A DNA stretch of 64,000 nucleotides from Owenia fusiformis (GCA_903813345.2 CAIIXF020000006.1:8794989-8858988), one strand, 5' to 3'. Shown: positions 1 to 13,590, numbered from the stretch's first letter. Made by a program: numbers and translations. The notes: generated from the sequence alone by a model not told the origin.

Positions 1-149
1 CGGGTACCAGTCAACACCTGTGCGCCGGTAAACCCCAAGGAGGGTCCATCACATTTTCTATTAAATATCTGCATGAAATTCTCCTCCTTAATTTGATACT
101 TCGCAAGAGAGAATAGCAAATCGTGACGATTTTCCTTTTTTAAAGACAT
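1..149 (-). CDS. Possible 5' part of a gene running off the left edge
   Basis: On the - strand an open frame starts at an ATG (147-149) and stays open to position 1, giving about 49 residues that begin MSLKKENRHDLLFSLAKYQI and continue with a hydrophilic, protein-like composition ending at a Gly-Thr-Arg at the window edge. The nearest upstream in-frame stops (TAA, TAG) lie about 30 bases before the ATG, so the ATG is the natural start. A pyrimidine-rich stretch ending in AG within the frame (about 108-125 on the + strand) could instead be a splice acceptor, which would make this an internal exon. I recognise no family. The open length alone is not decisive. Confidence 0.3.
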   Translation of the reverse strand, partial: MSLKKENRHDLLFSLAKYQIKEENFMQIFNRKCDGPSLGFTGAQVLTGT

Positions 150-2499
150 AAGTATTTGCTTTGGGTTTAGTGTTTACTATCTAGATTTCCCACGCGTTTT
201 ATGTGTTTATCAACAATTGCCAACATCACCATTATAAGCTGAGTCTAAAATATAAACTGAATAAGATGAGTACATTTATGTTGTCCTGTTTATTGGCCAA
301 GCGAAGGTGTTACTATGCTAAAGGCTAATAATCTGTCAATCTACATGAGTCCAGAAAACAAGAATCTGACACTTCAGATCCCGCTTTTTATAGTACCAAC
401 TTTACCAAAAACGGTAAACACATTTCAGACCTTCGTTTCAATGATCGGGCGCAAGTTGTTATGGTCGGCACGTGTTTGCCTGTGACATGCTCTGAAAGAA
501 CCATTGGTTGAAAGATGTGTGAAAGAACCCGTGGTTGAAAGATGTGCTGAAAGAAACCGTGTTTGAAAGTTGTATCGAAAGAACCCTTGTTTTAAAAATA
601 TACTGAAGGAACCAGTAATTGAAGATGGGTCCGTAGTCTATGATGTAAAAGTCACAATGAAAAACATATCCGATTGTAACAACAGCATGTAAAAAAAAGT
701 AACGATTCGAAACCGAAGATGAGTCTACCAATCGAGAAAAGCCTTTGTGATCTAAAATACTAATGCCGAAGTTAATGATGAAATGTAAAAGGTAACGATC
801 CAGAAAAACCTCCTGTTTCTCACATGGAAAAGATGATTGACAGCTGGTGAACAGCGAAGCCCTGGATCCTATGCTGCGTAGAGATGCCGAAACGATATTG
901 GACGCCTGTGACGCAATGTAGGAAATAAGCCCCAGTTCAAGAACTTCAAGTAATCCCTTATCCAGGCCATCTAAAAATAAATTGACTTTTTCCAAAAGAA
1001 ACTTAATTAATATTTCATATGAACTAAGATCGTTTTTGCAAAGCTCAAGTCTCATCTGACGTCTTATTTGCCCTTTGACGTATACTCCTGATTAAGGGCA
1101 AAATTGCAATCAGAAATTACACTTGTCTCAGATAGAAGCGTTTGCAGGGGTATATTGTCTGAATGGCTATTTAAAGAAAAAAGATGTTGCTTTGAAAGAC
1201 ATGTTGATTATTTGTACAATATTGAAAATCTATTATCACGCTTGAGTTACATCGCCTTGAGAAGCGATAGCAGGTTGTACAATTGTACGCATGTTAGCAT
1301 AATGTCTTGGTCCGCATTCTTCAGATGTTTCTCTTGTCTCCGGATGTTACGTAAATTGCCAAACCAGTACTAAAGTGGCTTACTTTTTCCCTTGTGTTGC
1401 AAGATTAAAGGATTTGGTGTGAATTGTTGAATTGTTATGTCAGTTATAAGTTCTGCGTTTGCAATTATACGTCTAAATGCTACTTTGAATTCGTGTTTTG
1501 ACTTTCTGGCTTATTTAGCATCGCAGTAAATTGTATATGGATCTAAAGTAAGCAGGTAATCCTCTATCTGACGATGCCACTGTGCAAACGTTGAAACGTC
1601 ACATGGGGCAAAACCATAAGCCGTGTCAGGAACTTATAAAAATTGTTGGTTCAGCAATATTTTTAGCAATTTAGATAGACGTCTTATGATATAGTAAGTG
1701 ATGAGGAATTTCAAGATCCTAATTTTTCAAATTCAGAAAATCTCAATTGCCTTAGGTCAAAGATGTAATAGGTAACTAAATGAAAAACTATATCAACGTC
1801 AAGTTAAGTAAATGGAAAACATGTGAAACGAAGCTTTTGATAGTGAAATCACGAAAATGATGAAACAAAAAACTTCTACAAACCCATGAAACATCTTCTT
1901 GGTATATTTACTAAGTATATAAGTCCAAATACAATGTGTAAACTTCTACCACAACTAGAATGCGATAAGGAGATGTTTTTTTGCAAATTGGCATTAAGAG
2001 GATTTCAAATGAATCGACAGTTGGTTGGAGTCAGAATGGTATGTGGAGTTAAAAAATAAGACCTATTATTGAAACTGTTTGAATCTTCACGGCTTTTTGT
2101 CAGAACTCTACGAATAATTGCAGTAGTTCGAGGGATGTCGGACGAAATGAGCCCAGGAATCAAAACAATGTATAAGATAGATAAATGAAAGCCTTGGGTG
2201 ATTCAAAACATGTTTAAAGAAACACCATTGCTGTTCATTGGAACGCAAGGCATTGAACTTCCACATCCAATAAATGTTGGTTTCATGACTGTTTATTTGT
2301 ATTGGGATATGATCTAGTTTCAGTGCGAAAATAGTATAGAGTTACATACAATGTACGTATATAACCCTGCCCAATACGTCAACGTGCCCTTGAATAAATA
2401 CAAAACAAACAAAATTTCAGTTTTAATTAGAGAATCGTTATCCGTGAAACAAGCATCCTTAAGCATTCTTCACAGCTCAGCATCTGTTTTCAAATCACC
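150..2499. other. Unresolved non-coding sequence
   Basis: Apart from the 28-bp repeat at 492-631 I see no supported gene. Both strands have ORFs of up to about 200 codons (for example 459-1055 on -), but the longest simply reads through the tandem repeat. Short coding-like islands on the + strand, around 1104-1373 and 2050-2280, are broken by stops and could be the remains of an old element. I cannot assign them. Confidence 0.4.
492..631. repeat. 28-bp tandem repeat, about five copies
   Basis: Five successive units of about 28 bp follow the pattern CTGAAAGAACC, then a GTTGAAAG-like core, then a TGTG-like end. The first two copies are nearly identical (one is a base shorter) and the last two are diverged. 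Since 28 is not a multiple of three, the repeat does not encode a regular peptide repeat. Confidence 0.7.
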
Positions 2500-5424
2500 A
2501 TGGTAACGTCAATGTACCAGCCGAAGCATTCTTTGAGAGAGATTGTCCGTGACAAATCAGTCAGACATCAAAATGCTAGAAGAACTCTAACCAAATTCTC
2601 AAGAATCAAATTTTTCATAAATCACCTTTGCTTTAGAAACGAACTTGCTGGTAAATATTTACTTTGCCTCAATGGCTGTTCAATGAGTTCAAAAAAGGAA
2701 TTTTAACTTTAAAATATTTCAAGAGTTCTTTTTAATTTCTATAGTGTTTGGCTGAAAAGGGTGCAAGTTCTACAGGTAAAGACAGTATTGAGTATTTACA
2801 ATAGCTTCTTGATTTTTGTTTTGCTATGAACTTTTTTCGATGATCAACCTGTTTCCCTCTGGCATTTGACATTTCAAGTTCCGGCACAATGATAAGCACA
2901 TCGTACGCTTTGTTGTGCAATGTTAACAGAATCCGACCTACACTTCTCGGGTGTAATAAGTCGACACCCCGACTTCGATTTCCAGACCCTCCCTTATTCC
3001 TATTTGAATGAAATCATGGAGTGCTATCATTGTTGTATGGTAATTGGCAGACACTCACATATTGACAAATTAAAGGAATACGATCAACAAAATGATACAT
3101 AAACATTTGCTTCATTTAGTCATTGATCTATTTTGTCGTAGACTTCTGTGTATAACCATGTACATTTCACATGCTGCAATTGGAAGCTTTATCTGTCATT
3201 TGGGCATCGTGTCATAATCTCACCAGTAACCCATTCCACTCTCCACACTCATGTATAACAACTAACATGTCATAACTCAATTACCTCATCTTTTACTTAT
3301 TTTTTCAAAGTAGCATGAAACACCTCAAGGTAGCAGTCGTCACCGCCCACAATTCAAAAACTGCCGTGTTCAAATACACTTTGTGTGCACGGGACATATT
3401 TTCAAAGTTTGATGTAAATTGGTAAATACACAATTTTAAGGAGCCCAGTTATCGCGTGTCGTTTGTAAAAAAGCACATTCAGTTTATTGCCCAATCTGAG
3501 AGCAAAGGAATTTCTTTTAATTCAATTTCTGAATTTATTTACAGAGATGTTTAATTCGATTGACAGGTCATATATAAGTACTTGTAATGTTGTTCCTCTT
3601 AAAGAAATACTTTGTATACCATCAAAGTAGAAATCACAACAGGTGAATCAGCATGTTTAGAATGACTAAAAAACTCAACAAGTCATCTGAAGAATTTTAA
3701 GTCTCTATAGATTCAATATATTGATGTCTTCAAATAAGTTACTTTTTCATTACTTTAGGTGTTATATTGTGATCAGTTTTATTGTTGTCTGCTTTATATT
3801 GATTTCATGACGCCAGCTCTACATCGACAGTTAATTGTTTGCATTTTCACGAACGTGTGAATATTTCTCGTAATGGAATTTGAGTGGAAATTTGATAGTC
3901 CTATGACCTCAAAAACGAATATATATAGCTGCAAATATGATGGAATATCTGTGTGTGTTATGGTTTATTATCGTGATCAATTAATGAGATCGTGATCTCT
4001 GACAGAATTTACGTCACATATTTTATAACTGACATTTTTCAAAAATAAATGAATGGTGAAATTTCAATTACATTTTTCAGATGGCATTTGATTAAATACC
4101 ACCATCATTGTATATTTGGTACCTTTCTTAAATGGATTCATTGTATAATGGCTTGAACATAGCTTATATTGTTAGATATCTAAAAGACTAATATATGGTT
4201 TATGATTTCTAAAGAATTTCGAAGAGTCAAATCATCGTGTGCCAGACTTCGCTGGTGTAAAATGAACTGATTTAGGGCGGGATCATTTTATTTTGAAGAA
4301 TAAAGCTTGAAGGATAAACAAACTACACGGCTTCCAATGTAAAATCAGTCAACGTAAGATCTCACAAGCGAAACACTCACAAGTGAAACTGAATGAGAAA
4401 AACATCCACTTATACAAGAATTGTGCAGTACATTTGGAATTTCTGGTGAAACCTATACATCATCAATAGCCAGATCAAAGCTAGTGTAACATGCTTGTTC
4501 CTTGTTAATACAATTTCTGACGATGATCAATTAGTATTGTGCCATGCAGGTAATTAGAGAGCAATCGTTGAAAGGGGTTCGTGATGCCTCATCCTACTTA
4601 TCATACTTGTAACGATTTTTGAAGTCTGATTTTCTCCTAAGATTGGCCCAAGTTTCAACTTGATAAGTAAATGATATTGGTACAATCCATTTTACTGATT
4701 AAAGGCGTTCGATTTGGCCAGCAGATTGAATATAGGCGTGAAACAAGGGTGTGCTATTCCATTTATATGTCACCACATGAAGTGGCGTTCGGTGTTTGTA
4801 ACAAATGACAGGTTGTGACATTTAGAATGATAATGCCTTGCATTATTTATCATTGTATTATTTGTTCTATGACTCTACAGATCTCGGATACAGTCACCCA
4901 TGAGCCCGTCCCAACAAGCTAAGCTCACTTTTTTCAGACCCTGTTATTAACAATATCCCTCAGACCAACGAAGGAGCAAAATGCAACCTAGCATTAAAAA
5001 ATATATTTACTTCTTCAATCGACTGACTCCCCCTCTCTCTTGACTACGACAGTCAAAACAGTTCCATAAATATCTCGTTTTTGGTGATCTCACAAATGAA
5101 CCCCTAAATCACCCATTCCTATAATTTATGTTTTTTTAGGTATTACATGAGGTCGAAATCAAAGAAAGAAAGACTCGAGACTCGGGTCAGCATCATTCTG
5201 ATACTCATAGCATCTTTCTGTTTCACCTGAAACATCATCTCAGGGCTGAGAAGAAATGAGATGTCATGGTGTATCATGATGGGTCAGCATGCTAACACAT
5301 GAAAAAGGGGCTCATTATCCATCAGAAGATAATCACCAAGGTACTGATGTCCTTAGTGTAACTAACTATTTGAAATGATACCCCAGCTAACTGTGATGAT
5401 TGAAGTCTAAACAAACATTTCATC
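2500..5424. other. Intergenic, nothing recognised
   Basis: AT-rich sequence with only short ORFs of about 60 codons. None has a recognisable domain, splice context or biased composition. Positions 4783-4855 belong to a dispersed repeat seen again near 62531. Confidence 0.5.
4783..4855 (+). repeat. Dispersed repeat, copy A
   Basis: The stretch starting GGCGTTCGGTGTTTGTAAC resembles 62536-62605, which starts GGCGTTCGGCGCCTGTAAC. The likeness continues through ACAAATG, a GACATTT-like word and TAATGCCTTG. Both copies are on the + strand. No ends or target duplications could be defined. Confidence 0.5.
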
Positions 5425-5673
5425 GTGTTTACTTCGCAGTTAAGAAAAGCACAGTTGGGAACGATGTTCCAAAATGACACAAAAATGACACAAAATAAAT
5501 TTGATCTAACAAGAAAAACAAAACTGAATGGAAAACCTGTAGGTGATAACGACACCTTCAGAGATGAGCATCAATATTTAACCAAAGAACAAAACTTTCC
5601 CACTATACTTAACCAACTAATTGGACACTTGTCGAGACTCGAGAACAAATCTTCGAGATTGACAAATGTGTAA
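5425..5673 (+). pseudogene. Coding-like fragment, possibly decayed LINE ORF1
   Basis: An 82-codon open stretch rich in Lys, Asn, Asp and Leu ends in a heptad-like segment (ILNQLIGHLSRLENKSSRL). After its stop, another frame continues with a similar charged helix-like run (EIDKCVKEADERIKNAE), as if a frameshift separates the two. Coiled-coil segments of this type are common in the first ORF of non-LTR retrotransposons, but I see no RNA-binding motif and no reverse transcriptase nearby. It could equally be a chance ORF. Confidence 0.2.
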
Positions 5674-6013
5674 AAGAGGCTGATGAGAGGATCAAGAATG
5701 CCGAATGTAACTCCTGAATGTTCATCTGGCTAATGATATTCAAGCTCTTTCACAAGGTCGGGCTGACAGACCGATTCATTACAAGAATTACACCTCGGAG
5801 AGAGCATAAGTCACAAAGAATAATGACTTGATAAAAGATCACTCCAAAATGGTGTAACCTTATCGCAATTAAAATGCAATTTGCTGCTTGTGTCTCTGCC
5901 ATTTTGAATTCCCCATTTGGTCGTCTTTCAATAGTAATTTCGTTCACCACATCGGTAACATAAACCATCAGAACGTAATTCCTAAATGCATATATCTATC
6001 TTAGAGCATTATA

Positions 6014-6263
6014 CAGGGTGTCCCAAAAAGTCTACCTAGACAAACATGGTGTATTTCTGTGAGTGATCTGATGTAGGATTATTTTTGAAGTTTGATCATC
6101 TGATCATCATCAACTCAACAAATAATTTACACCTTTCTATACCTTTCTACTTTTAACTGCTTATTGGAAATCAAATTTTCTTCATCATGTGAAAAGTTCA
6201 ATTTTTCAAAGAAAAAAACAGTTATTTCTTGTTTCATCTGGGTATACTTTTTGAGGCACCCGG
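6014..6263. mobile_element. Mariner-like MITE, about 250 bp, TA target duplication
   Basis: The left end reads CAGGGTGTCCCAAAAAGT. The right end, read on the opposite strand, is CCGGGTGCCTCAAAAAGT. Both lie directly inside a TA dinucleotide (6012-6013 and 6264-6265). Terminal inverted repeats of this type with a TA duplication are typical of Tc1/mariner non-autonomous elements. There is no transposase, so an autonomous partner elsewhere would have moved it. Confidence 0.65.
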
Positions 6264-9200
6264 TATACCAATTTTGGAGGAATATCTTCCGTCATTCACT
6301 ATAAACTTGCTGTCACGTTTATTTCGAACTCCATTTTGTTTACTGTTTCAACAACAAATGGGCACCATTCTTGTTGTTTGCAAGTATTGTTTTATAAATT
6401 CCATTTACCATGTTAACATTCATAACTTCCAGAATCAACATTCTCACATTGCAATTAACAATTAAATATGCACGTGCACTCATTTTCAACTTCAATATAA
6501 GTACTTCATAACCTCAGTTCTTCAATTCTGTACAGTTACTCAACAACCGTTTTGAATTTTTTATTCATAACGTTTCAAGTGTCATTGAAGTGCCACTACT
6601 GAAGTACCATTTGCATTCACTTCATCAATAACATCAAAATGCATAGCCCTGGCTTCCGCAAATATTCTTATTACCACATATGGAGGAACATTAATGAAAA
6701 GTTTAAAAATTGCCTTACTCACCCTGTGTGTAAGCCCTAGCTGTAGCCAAGAGAAGGAGGATGGCGACTTTGTACGTTGTATGCATTTTGATAATTCCTT
6801 TAATTACCTGAAAATAGAATGAATATACTTAACTCCGACCTTAAACCAAATATAAAATGTATACATTAATTGTAAGTCGTGCTGAAGGTATAGACATCGT
6901 CATTAAAGACGTTTATATAGCTTTAACTCATCCGATTATGTTAGTATCCAATTTCAGCTCATAGAAATCCTACTTTTTTAAATGTCACGAAAAGAATCAT
7001 AATCCTTATAAATACGCACGTGTCCCAAGGGTTAATCTCAGTCCATATATTGTTAATATGCTATTATCCCGTTAGAATGTTCGTTGTTTGTCTGGTTAAA
7101 ACTCAAGTGTAACTGAACTGAATTATTGTGGCACTAGAGTATGTATTTTATGCAACGTCCTGTGTGGGACATTTGTACAAGTTGTCACACAATATGTCCA
7201 CCTGTGTTTGAGTTCGTAAATTCACCTTTACTAAATACTAATCACATTACTAGATCGTATCCCAAAAGTTAAACATCGTATCAAAAGATGCGTTGCCACA
7301 AATGTCTCCATGTTATCCTCGAGTTAAGATAAGTAAATATAGTCAAATTCATTCGATGAACTCTGTTTTGCCTTGCTCTCTACTGGAAACTACGGCAATG
7401 GTGGCGTCCCTGATCCAGGGAGCTTAATGCATCGACCTTTCGTGTAAGGTCTCCGTGGGTTTTCATAAACTGCCGTACTCAGCGGTCGTAATTCACACTT
7501 TCACTCCGGAAGAGTTCATAGGTAAATTCCCTGGTTGATTTTGATCGGTTATCCAGGAAATATTGCTGTTTATTCAAAGTGATCAGATCCGAAAATGCAA
7601 TCTCACTTTCCTAATTAGCGTGTTGTAGATTTGCCGTCAGGTGGCTGCTATTGGTGGCATATGCTCGCCTAATTATCCATTTTCGACTATTTAAACCCCC
7701 TCATTATACAAACACGGGTAATCCAGGATATAAGCCAATTGATTTTTATTTCATTTAATCGAAAACCTTTTTTGACTTAATCCTTAGCACTTTTGGTTTG
7801 TCATACCTGAATCTGTAGCAACACCAAGAACAATACAAGAATAAAAAACCAGCGATTAAAAAATACCTGTCGTGACCTTTTCCCGAGAGTGCAGACGAAA
7901 CATTCAATTCAAAAAGAATATGGCGTCGTTGAGAGGAATGCTAATATCTTATGATTTCATGTTAAATCTCCACTTTTGACCGTGAATTGCATACTTTCAT
8001 CAATACAATATTGTGTTTTATGATTTTTCTCCCCGCTGGGAAAATAAGCAAGTAGCCTAATACGACTTCTATGTCTTGTGTCTATCAACCATTCAGGTTC
8101 ATCCTTCGCTTGATGAAGTTTATTGAGAGAATACATAAAGTATGAATGAGGAGTCTGGTTGCATGATGACAGTCGAGCCCCAAATCATGACATACGAGGC
8201 CAAAAAAGACAACAAGACTTAACATAATAAACTCCCTCTCTACAAACACGAACAGTATAAACCTGGCATTCTATTTCTTTTATTTACCGCTATCTGCCTT
8301 TTACCAGGTACTGAGTTGAAATGTAATATAATCTTTGGTTATGAATTCGTGGTTTATTTGACATATATCGTCGGTAATATGTATCATTAACTACCCCAAA
8401 AAATATTAAGTGAATCGATTTGGGAAGTTATTACTATGGTTACCAAATGTTGTGTTGGCACCCTTATTGTGACATTATTATATATCATGCATACGTATAC
8501 AATTTCTGATATATGATCCCTTTTTAATGATGAATTCGCACCACCCACACCTTATAAATCAATGTGTAAATTGTAAAATAAAGTAAATTATATTTGATTG
8601 ATTGATGATTCATAACGATAATAGTAATTAGAATTGTAATGATTTGTTATGTTACATAATATGTGACACCTTTGCTCCGAATTGTAACGTTAAAATGGCA
8701 AACATGTGTTCTTTGTTGACAACATGTGTTGCTCTCACATATACACTCACCCACTTAACATCTTGTACTAAAGATTTCAAAATATATCACCCCACCACAA
8801 AACAGCCTCTATTAACAAGAATAGACAAAGCATCTGAGTCAACCTCACTGAACGTAAAAGTAAAAACAACGTTAAAACATGTTTGCCACCCGTTATGATT
8901 AAGAGGGAGGGCAAAGGGCAACATCTGAAAACAAGATAGATCAAATCCACCGACATCATAACACCTTATAAGGTAGTCATAAGTCAGTGACAGAAGAAGT
9001 TGTATTTAGGATTTCAAAACGTAGGATTAAAAGGCTAAATTCCTTTAAACATAAAAAATGAAAAAAATACACAAATCCTAGATATTCACAGATATAGTCA
9101 TAATACATAAAGGGTAACACTAGAAAAAGGAACACACCAAACAATAGCCTTATACTGATAAATACTTACTAAGAGCCCAATAAAAATGAATTTTTGAAAA

Positions 9201-11886
9201 ACTAATAAAGTAACATGTATGCTATTCTAAATATTAACATATATACAGTCTCATTGCCTAATAGTATAATGACAACAATCGCGTGGTAGTTCCAATTAGA
9301 ACAGACATGGTAATGTAATTAAACCAATTAATAATTAATAGAACACGATAGAGACAAAGGAAAAGAGCAGAGCATATTAATAAATAACTAATTACATATT
9401 CAAACTTATATACTATAGAAAATATTTCGTAGAAACTAACTTCATGAATCAATATCTTGCACATACTCACAAAAAGCGCGAAATGGCCGCCATTTTGGAA
9501 ATACAATTGCTCATTCATAAGTTTGACTCACCGCCAATATTAACACAAAATAGAAAACAAACCTTATGAATTAATACACCTGTTAATCGATGTTCTTTCA
9601 AATATGGCCTCAGGAACTCAAAATCACTTTTTACCATTCATGTCATCTTATATACAAAGGATTAGCTTAGCCCCATTGTGTATATTCGATTGGGTATACA
9701 AATATTTCAGTGCAAGTTATAATATGATAAGATTCATTGTTCAGGTGAGGTGTCCTTTACTTATATTTTTATTTAAACAACAGGTACTCTCTAAAGGTTA
9801 ATGATAAATAAAAAATAAATGAATATACACGCACTGTGTTCAAAAATAATATGCATGGCTAAAAATCTACATGTACATACCGACACGGACGTTCGATTGT
9901 CAAATTCTATCAAACGCTTTGCAGTAGTCCTGTTGTAATTGTAATCCAGTTTTGATTTGGTAATCCTCGTGTGAAATTAAGGCACTGAAATATTGTTATT
10001 GAGTCCTTTTCTTATTAATCAATTCAGTGTTGTATATCAAAGGCATAAAATGTTTCGTTATGTGCCTTAAAATGTAAGTAATGTGTGTCCGGTAGGTAAA
10101 CTATAACTTTAACGTGTTGTCCAATGTCAGTTTCGTTCGCTCTTTTCATTTTCTATTAATGTATATAATTGTCTCTTAAGTAAACCTGTCATATTTTTTG
10201 CCTTTTCATTGCTTTTGTTGCTTCCTTCACAACCAAAAATTCCTAAGGAGCTGTCGTTTGAACAATCTCCAAGCAGATGTCAAAAATATATCCTCACTGT
10301 GTTTTATACTAAAAACAGAATCAAACAAGGTGGTGGAGTATGCCCTATACAGAATAATATTTGAAAACGAAAGGGAGTAAAAATTCTTTGGAATGTTGCA
10401 CAATAGAACCCAGTAATTTAATACGACTATTTCGAATTTACTTTCGTGTCGTTTTTTAAGCAATGTCTAACAACTCTCAATAACTATTCAGCCGCATACT
10501 TACATGCCTACAAGAGGTAGCTTTGTTTATTTATAACACGGATCGGAGTGAACAGCCAACATAAGTTTCACGTACATCCCGGGGAGTATTGACTGTTATT
10601 TCAAAAACAGAAAGTCCTACAGATTTTTTCAATTAAATCAATTAAAAATCACCTCTAAATTGTGACTTCTGAGACAATAGGTTATGTGAAAATGTTGTTC
10701 TATTGCTTAGGATATGTCGGGTTGACAATATATGTCAGCCATTTGTTTGTCTTCATATCACATTACAAAACGTTTCAAAATCATCCTCTGACGCAGGTCC
10801 GATACAGTTTTGAATACAACTAATTACAAATTCAAATATACCTTTGAAGTTCGATCTCATGCTATATGCTGTTTTGATACTTGAAAAGTTAGTTCAGAAT
10901 CTGGGCACTTGTAAGTTCTTTTAAATTTTTGTTTGAAAAAGAATATACCCTTTTGTTACTGTGTAGATATTTGAACAAATTTGAACAAGTGTAACAGTTC
11001 TCTCTGCATGGAGCCTGTTTTTTATTGGCTTTACACTTTGTTTGTCAAGTGGTTCTGCTAAATGGCACCCGGCATAATAGCAAGTGCAGTAAGTGGCTAT
11101 ATATAGCAAGAAATAGAAACTTCTGCAATTCTAGGGAACATTGCTACAGAACGTGAATTGCATCATGTGGCGCTAGCGCGTGGCAAAAACACAAATGCTT
11201 AATAATGCATTCGTGTGATTTTGATCGAAATCTTTCTCAGTCATTAGTTCATTCATGGCTTAAATCCCGGATGTATATTTGCATTGATCATCCAAAGGTC
11301 TTTCTTTTATAACTTAATCTTTGTTTACACCGTTAATAAGAAAAACACATATTTAGCGACATTATGATATTTTGACTAGGTTGATCGATCTATCTATATT
11401 ACGATTTGGAAGATAAACGAAGATAACAGTTTTGGTCTCGCGCTCATTGAGCTTTTTCGAATGCATTTTTGATACGACCGTCATCACTACAAAATCTCGA
11501 CCAATCATTCAATCAGTGCGACAAAATTGTGTTCGGTTTCATTTTAATTATACCATATGAAAAGTGATTGAGGGTTTACTTAAATGATTACTGTTGTATC
11601 AATATACTGGATACAGGTGCCATCAGGTGAAATTCTTCATATTTTTGTTATCAGATGAAATCTTCTTACGCGGCGGTATTTTGTTACAAGCTGAGTTTGT
11701 CATGTTGTACAATTGTATATGTATCACTTGTTGTAACAATATATCATCAACAATATCAAAATATGTTATCAGTTAGGAGTCATTTCAGGCCAGGAAATAG
11801 CAATTGTTTGAGCTGACCTCAATATTTGACCTTGACCTTCCTCCATGTTTGCAATACCTTTATTCATTTGTGACTGTGAATTGGTA
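6264..11886. other. Intergenic, nothing firmly recognised
   Basis: AT-rich sequence with short ORFs only. The one item listed separately is a small ORF at 8695-8898. A palindromic GGCCGCCATTTTGG-like word near 9483-9497 resembles a YY1 site, but there is no other promoter evidence around it. Confidence 0.5.
8695..8898 (+). CDS. Small ORF, possible secreted peptide (weak)
   Basis: From the ATG at 8695 the frame gives 67 residues. It has a moderately hydrophobic start with Leu, Thr, Val and Ala up to about residue 20, then a Cys-Thr-Lys-Asp and a polar, basic body with a C-terminal Cys-His-Pro-Leu. The layout recalls a short secreted peptide, but the leader is rich in Thr and His. I see no propeptide cleavage motif, intron or poly(A) signal. 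A chance ORF is the simpler explanation. Confidence 0.15.
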   Translation: MANMCSLLTTCVALTYTLTHLTSCTKDFKIYHPTTKQPLLTRIDKASESTSLNVKVKTTLKHVCHPL

Positions 11887-12319
11887 ACTTATTAGGAGGC
11901 CCCATCGGGGGGCCTCCTATCAATTTTTTAGATATTATTATTATTCTTTATTCTTTATTCTTTATTATTAGACTCCAGATGAAATCTGGAGTCTATTGTT
12001 TTCGTCATTTTTCTTTATTATTATTCTTTATTATTATTATTATACTGGAAGCCTTTTCTCGACAACCATAGGGTATCCAATTAAGATCATAATCCAGTCA
12101 ATTTAGGTCCAGTATCTAGTTCCTCGGAAATTGGGTCAAATTTTTATCTAGGTCAAAGGTCAAGAACTAGGTCAAATCCAGTACTTTGTCACTTTTTTCT
12201 ATTTTCTCGGTCGTCCTTCAATATTTTTGATCCGGGTTTTTTTCATTGTGTTCCTTATAAAAAAGTAGGAAAGCTAGGGTCGATTTAGTTTTTTGATATC
12301 TCAAACCGATTTCGAGATA

Positions 12320-13590
12320 TCAGTGTCCGAAAACGAGGTCCAAAAAAAAGTTCTCCGACTCAAATATCCAGGTTATTAGTCTTATAGGAAATTTTCTCAG
12401 GATTCTGAATCTGAAAACGAAATTTGGATCAGACTTCCGGTTCTGAAGTTATGGCGTTTTGAAAGCTCAAAAATCGCTAAATTTGGAGCCCGTGTTAAGT
12501 CAATGGGAAAAAAGATTTTATTGAAGTGAAAAATACGAAATATAGACTGAGTTCAGCTAAATATAATGAAAGCTTTTAAAAGAATGGGACCTCAAAAGCC
12601 ATCTAGCTTTAAAATATTGACACCAAAATGCCTAGGTCAAAATCTAGGTCAAATTCAAAGTCTTTCCTTATTTTTGGGATTCTGACACTACAGATTAATT
12701 ATATTCTTCGAAAGTTTGTGTACATGTAGCCAAGAGTGTGCTAATAGTGTTAGCCTTTTGCCGTCAGAAAGTATTTTGCCCCACTTTTGAGATATGGTGT
12801 CCGAAAAGTAGGTCAAAATAAAAAATTCTCCAAATTTGATGTTTGAGTTATGAATTAAGTATAGAATTTAACGTTTGAGTTATGAATTAAGGGTAGAATT
12901 TTCTCAAGAATCCGAATCTGCAAACCAAATTTCAATCCGACTTCTGGTTCGGAAGTTATGACATTTTGAAAGCTCAAAAATCGCTAAATTTGGTGCCCCA
13001 TGTTATGTCAATGGGAAAAAAGATTTTTTTGAAGTGTAAAATACAAGGTATAGACTAATTAAAGCTTAAATAATGAAAGCCTATGAAAGAAGGGGACCTC
13101 GAAGGCTACTTCACTTCAAAATTTGGACACCAAAATCCCTAGGTCAAAATCTAGGTCAAATTCATGGTTTATCCTTATTTTTGCGATTCTAACACTACAC
13201 TTTAATTATATTCCTCGAAATTGTGTATACATCTAGCCTAAAGTGTACTAATAGCGTAAGCCTTTTGCCGTCAGAAAGTATTTTGACCCACTTTTGAGAT
13301 ATGGTGTCCGAAAAGTAGGTCAAAATAAAAAGTTCTCCAAATTTAACGTTTGAGTTATGAATTAAGAATAGAATTTTCTCAGAAAACCAAATCTACTAAC
13401 CAAATTTCGATTCGACTTCCGGTTCCGAAGTTATGGCGTGTCCCAAAAGTAGGTCAAAATAAAAATTCGCCAAATTTAACGTATGAGTTATGAATTAGGG
13501 GTAGAATTTTGTCAGGAATCCGAATCTGCAAATCAAATTTCAATCCGACTTCCGGTTCGGAACTTATGGCGTTTTGAAATTTCAAGAAAA
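12320..13590 (+). repeat. About 508-bp tandem units, roughly 2.5 copies
   Basis: Matching landmarks recur at a spacing of 507-509 bp: TCAAAAATCGCTAAATTTGG (about 12462 and 12970), CCTAGGTCAAAATCTAGGTC (about 12631 and 13138), GCCTTTTGCCGTC (about 12752 and 13259) and the GTGTCCGAAAAG word (12326 diverged, about 12796, 13304). A shorter, 134-bp step then leads to a partial third copy at about 13437-13590. Confidence 0.75.

Noticed and set aside
459-1055. 198-codon minus-strand ORF
   Set aside because: Half of it reads through the 28-bp tandem repeat. The Phe/Ser/Leu-rich composition is that of AT-rich antisense sequence and no domain is recognised.
8328-8345. TCTTTGGTTAT as the start of miR-9
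   Set aside because: Agreement stops after 11 bases and there is no hairpin. The same holds for TGGAATGTAAA near 36709 (miR-1-like) and short let-7- or miR-124-like words.
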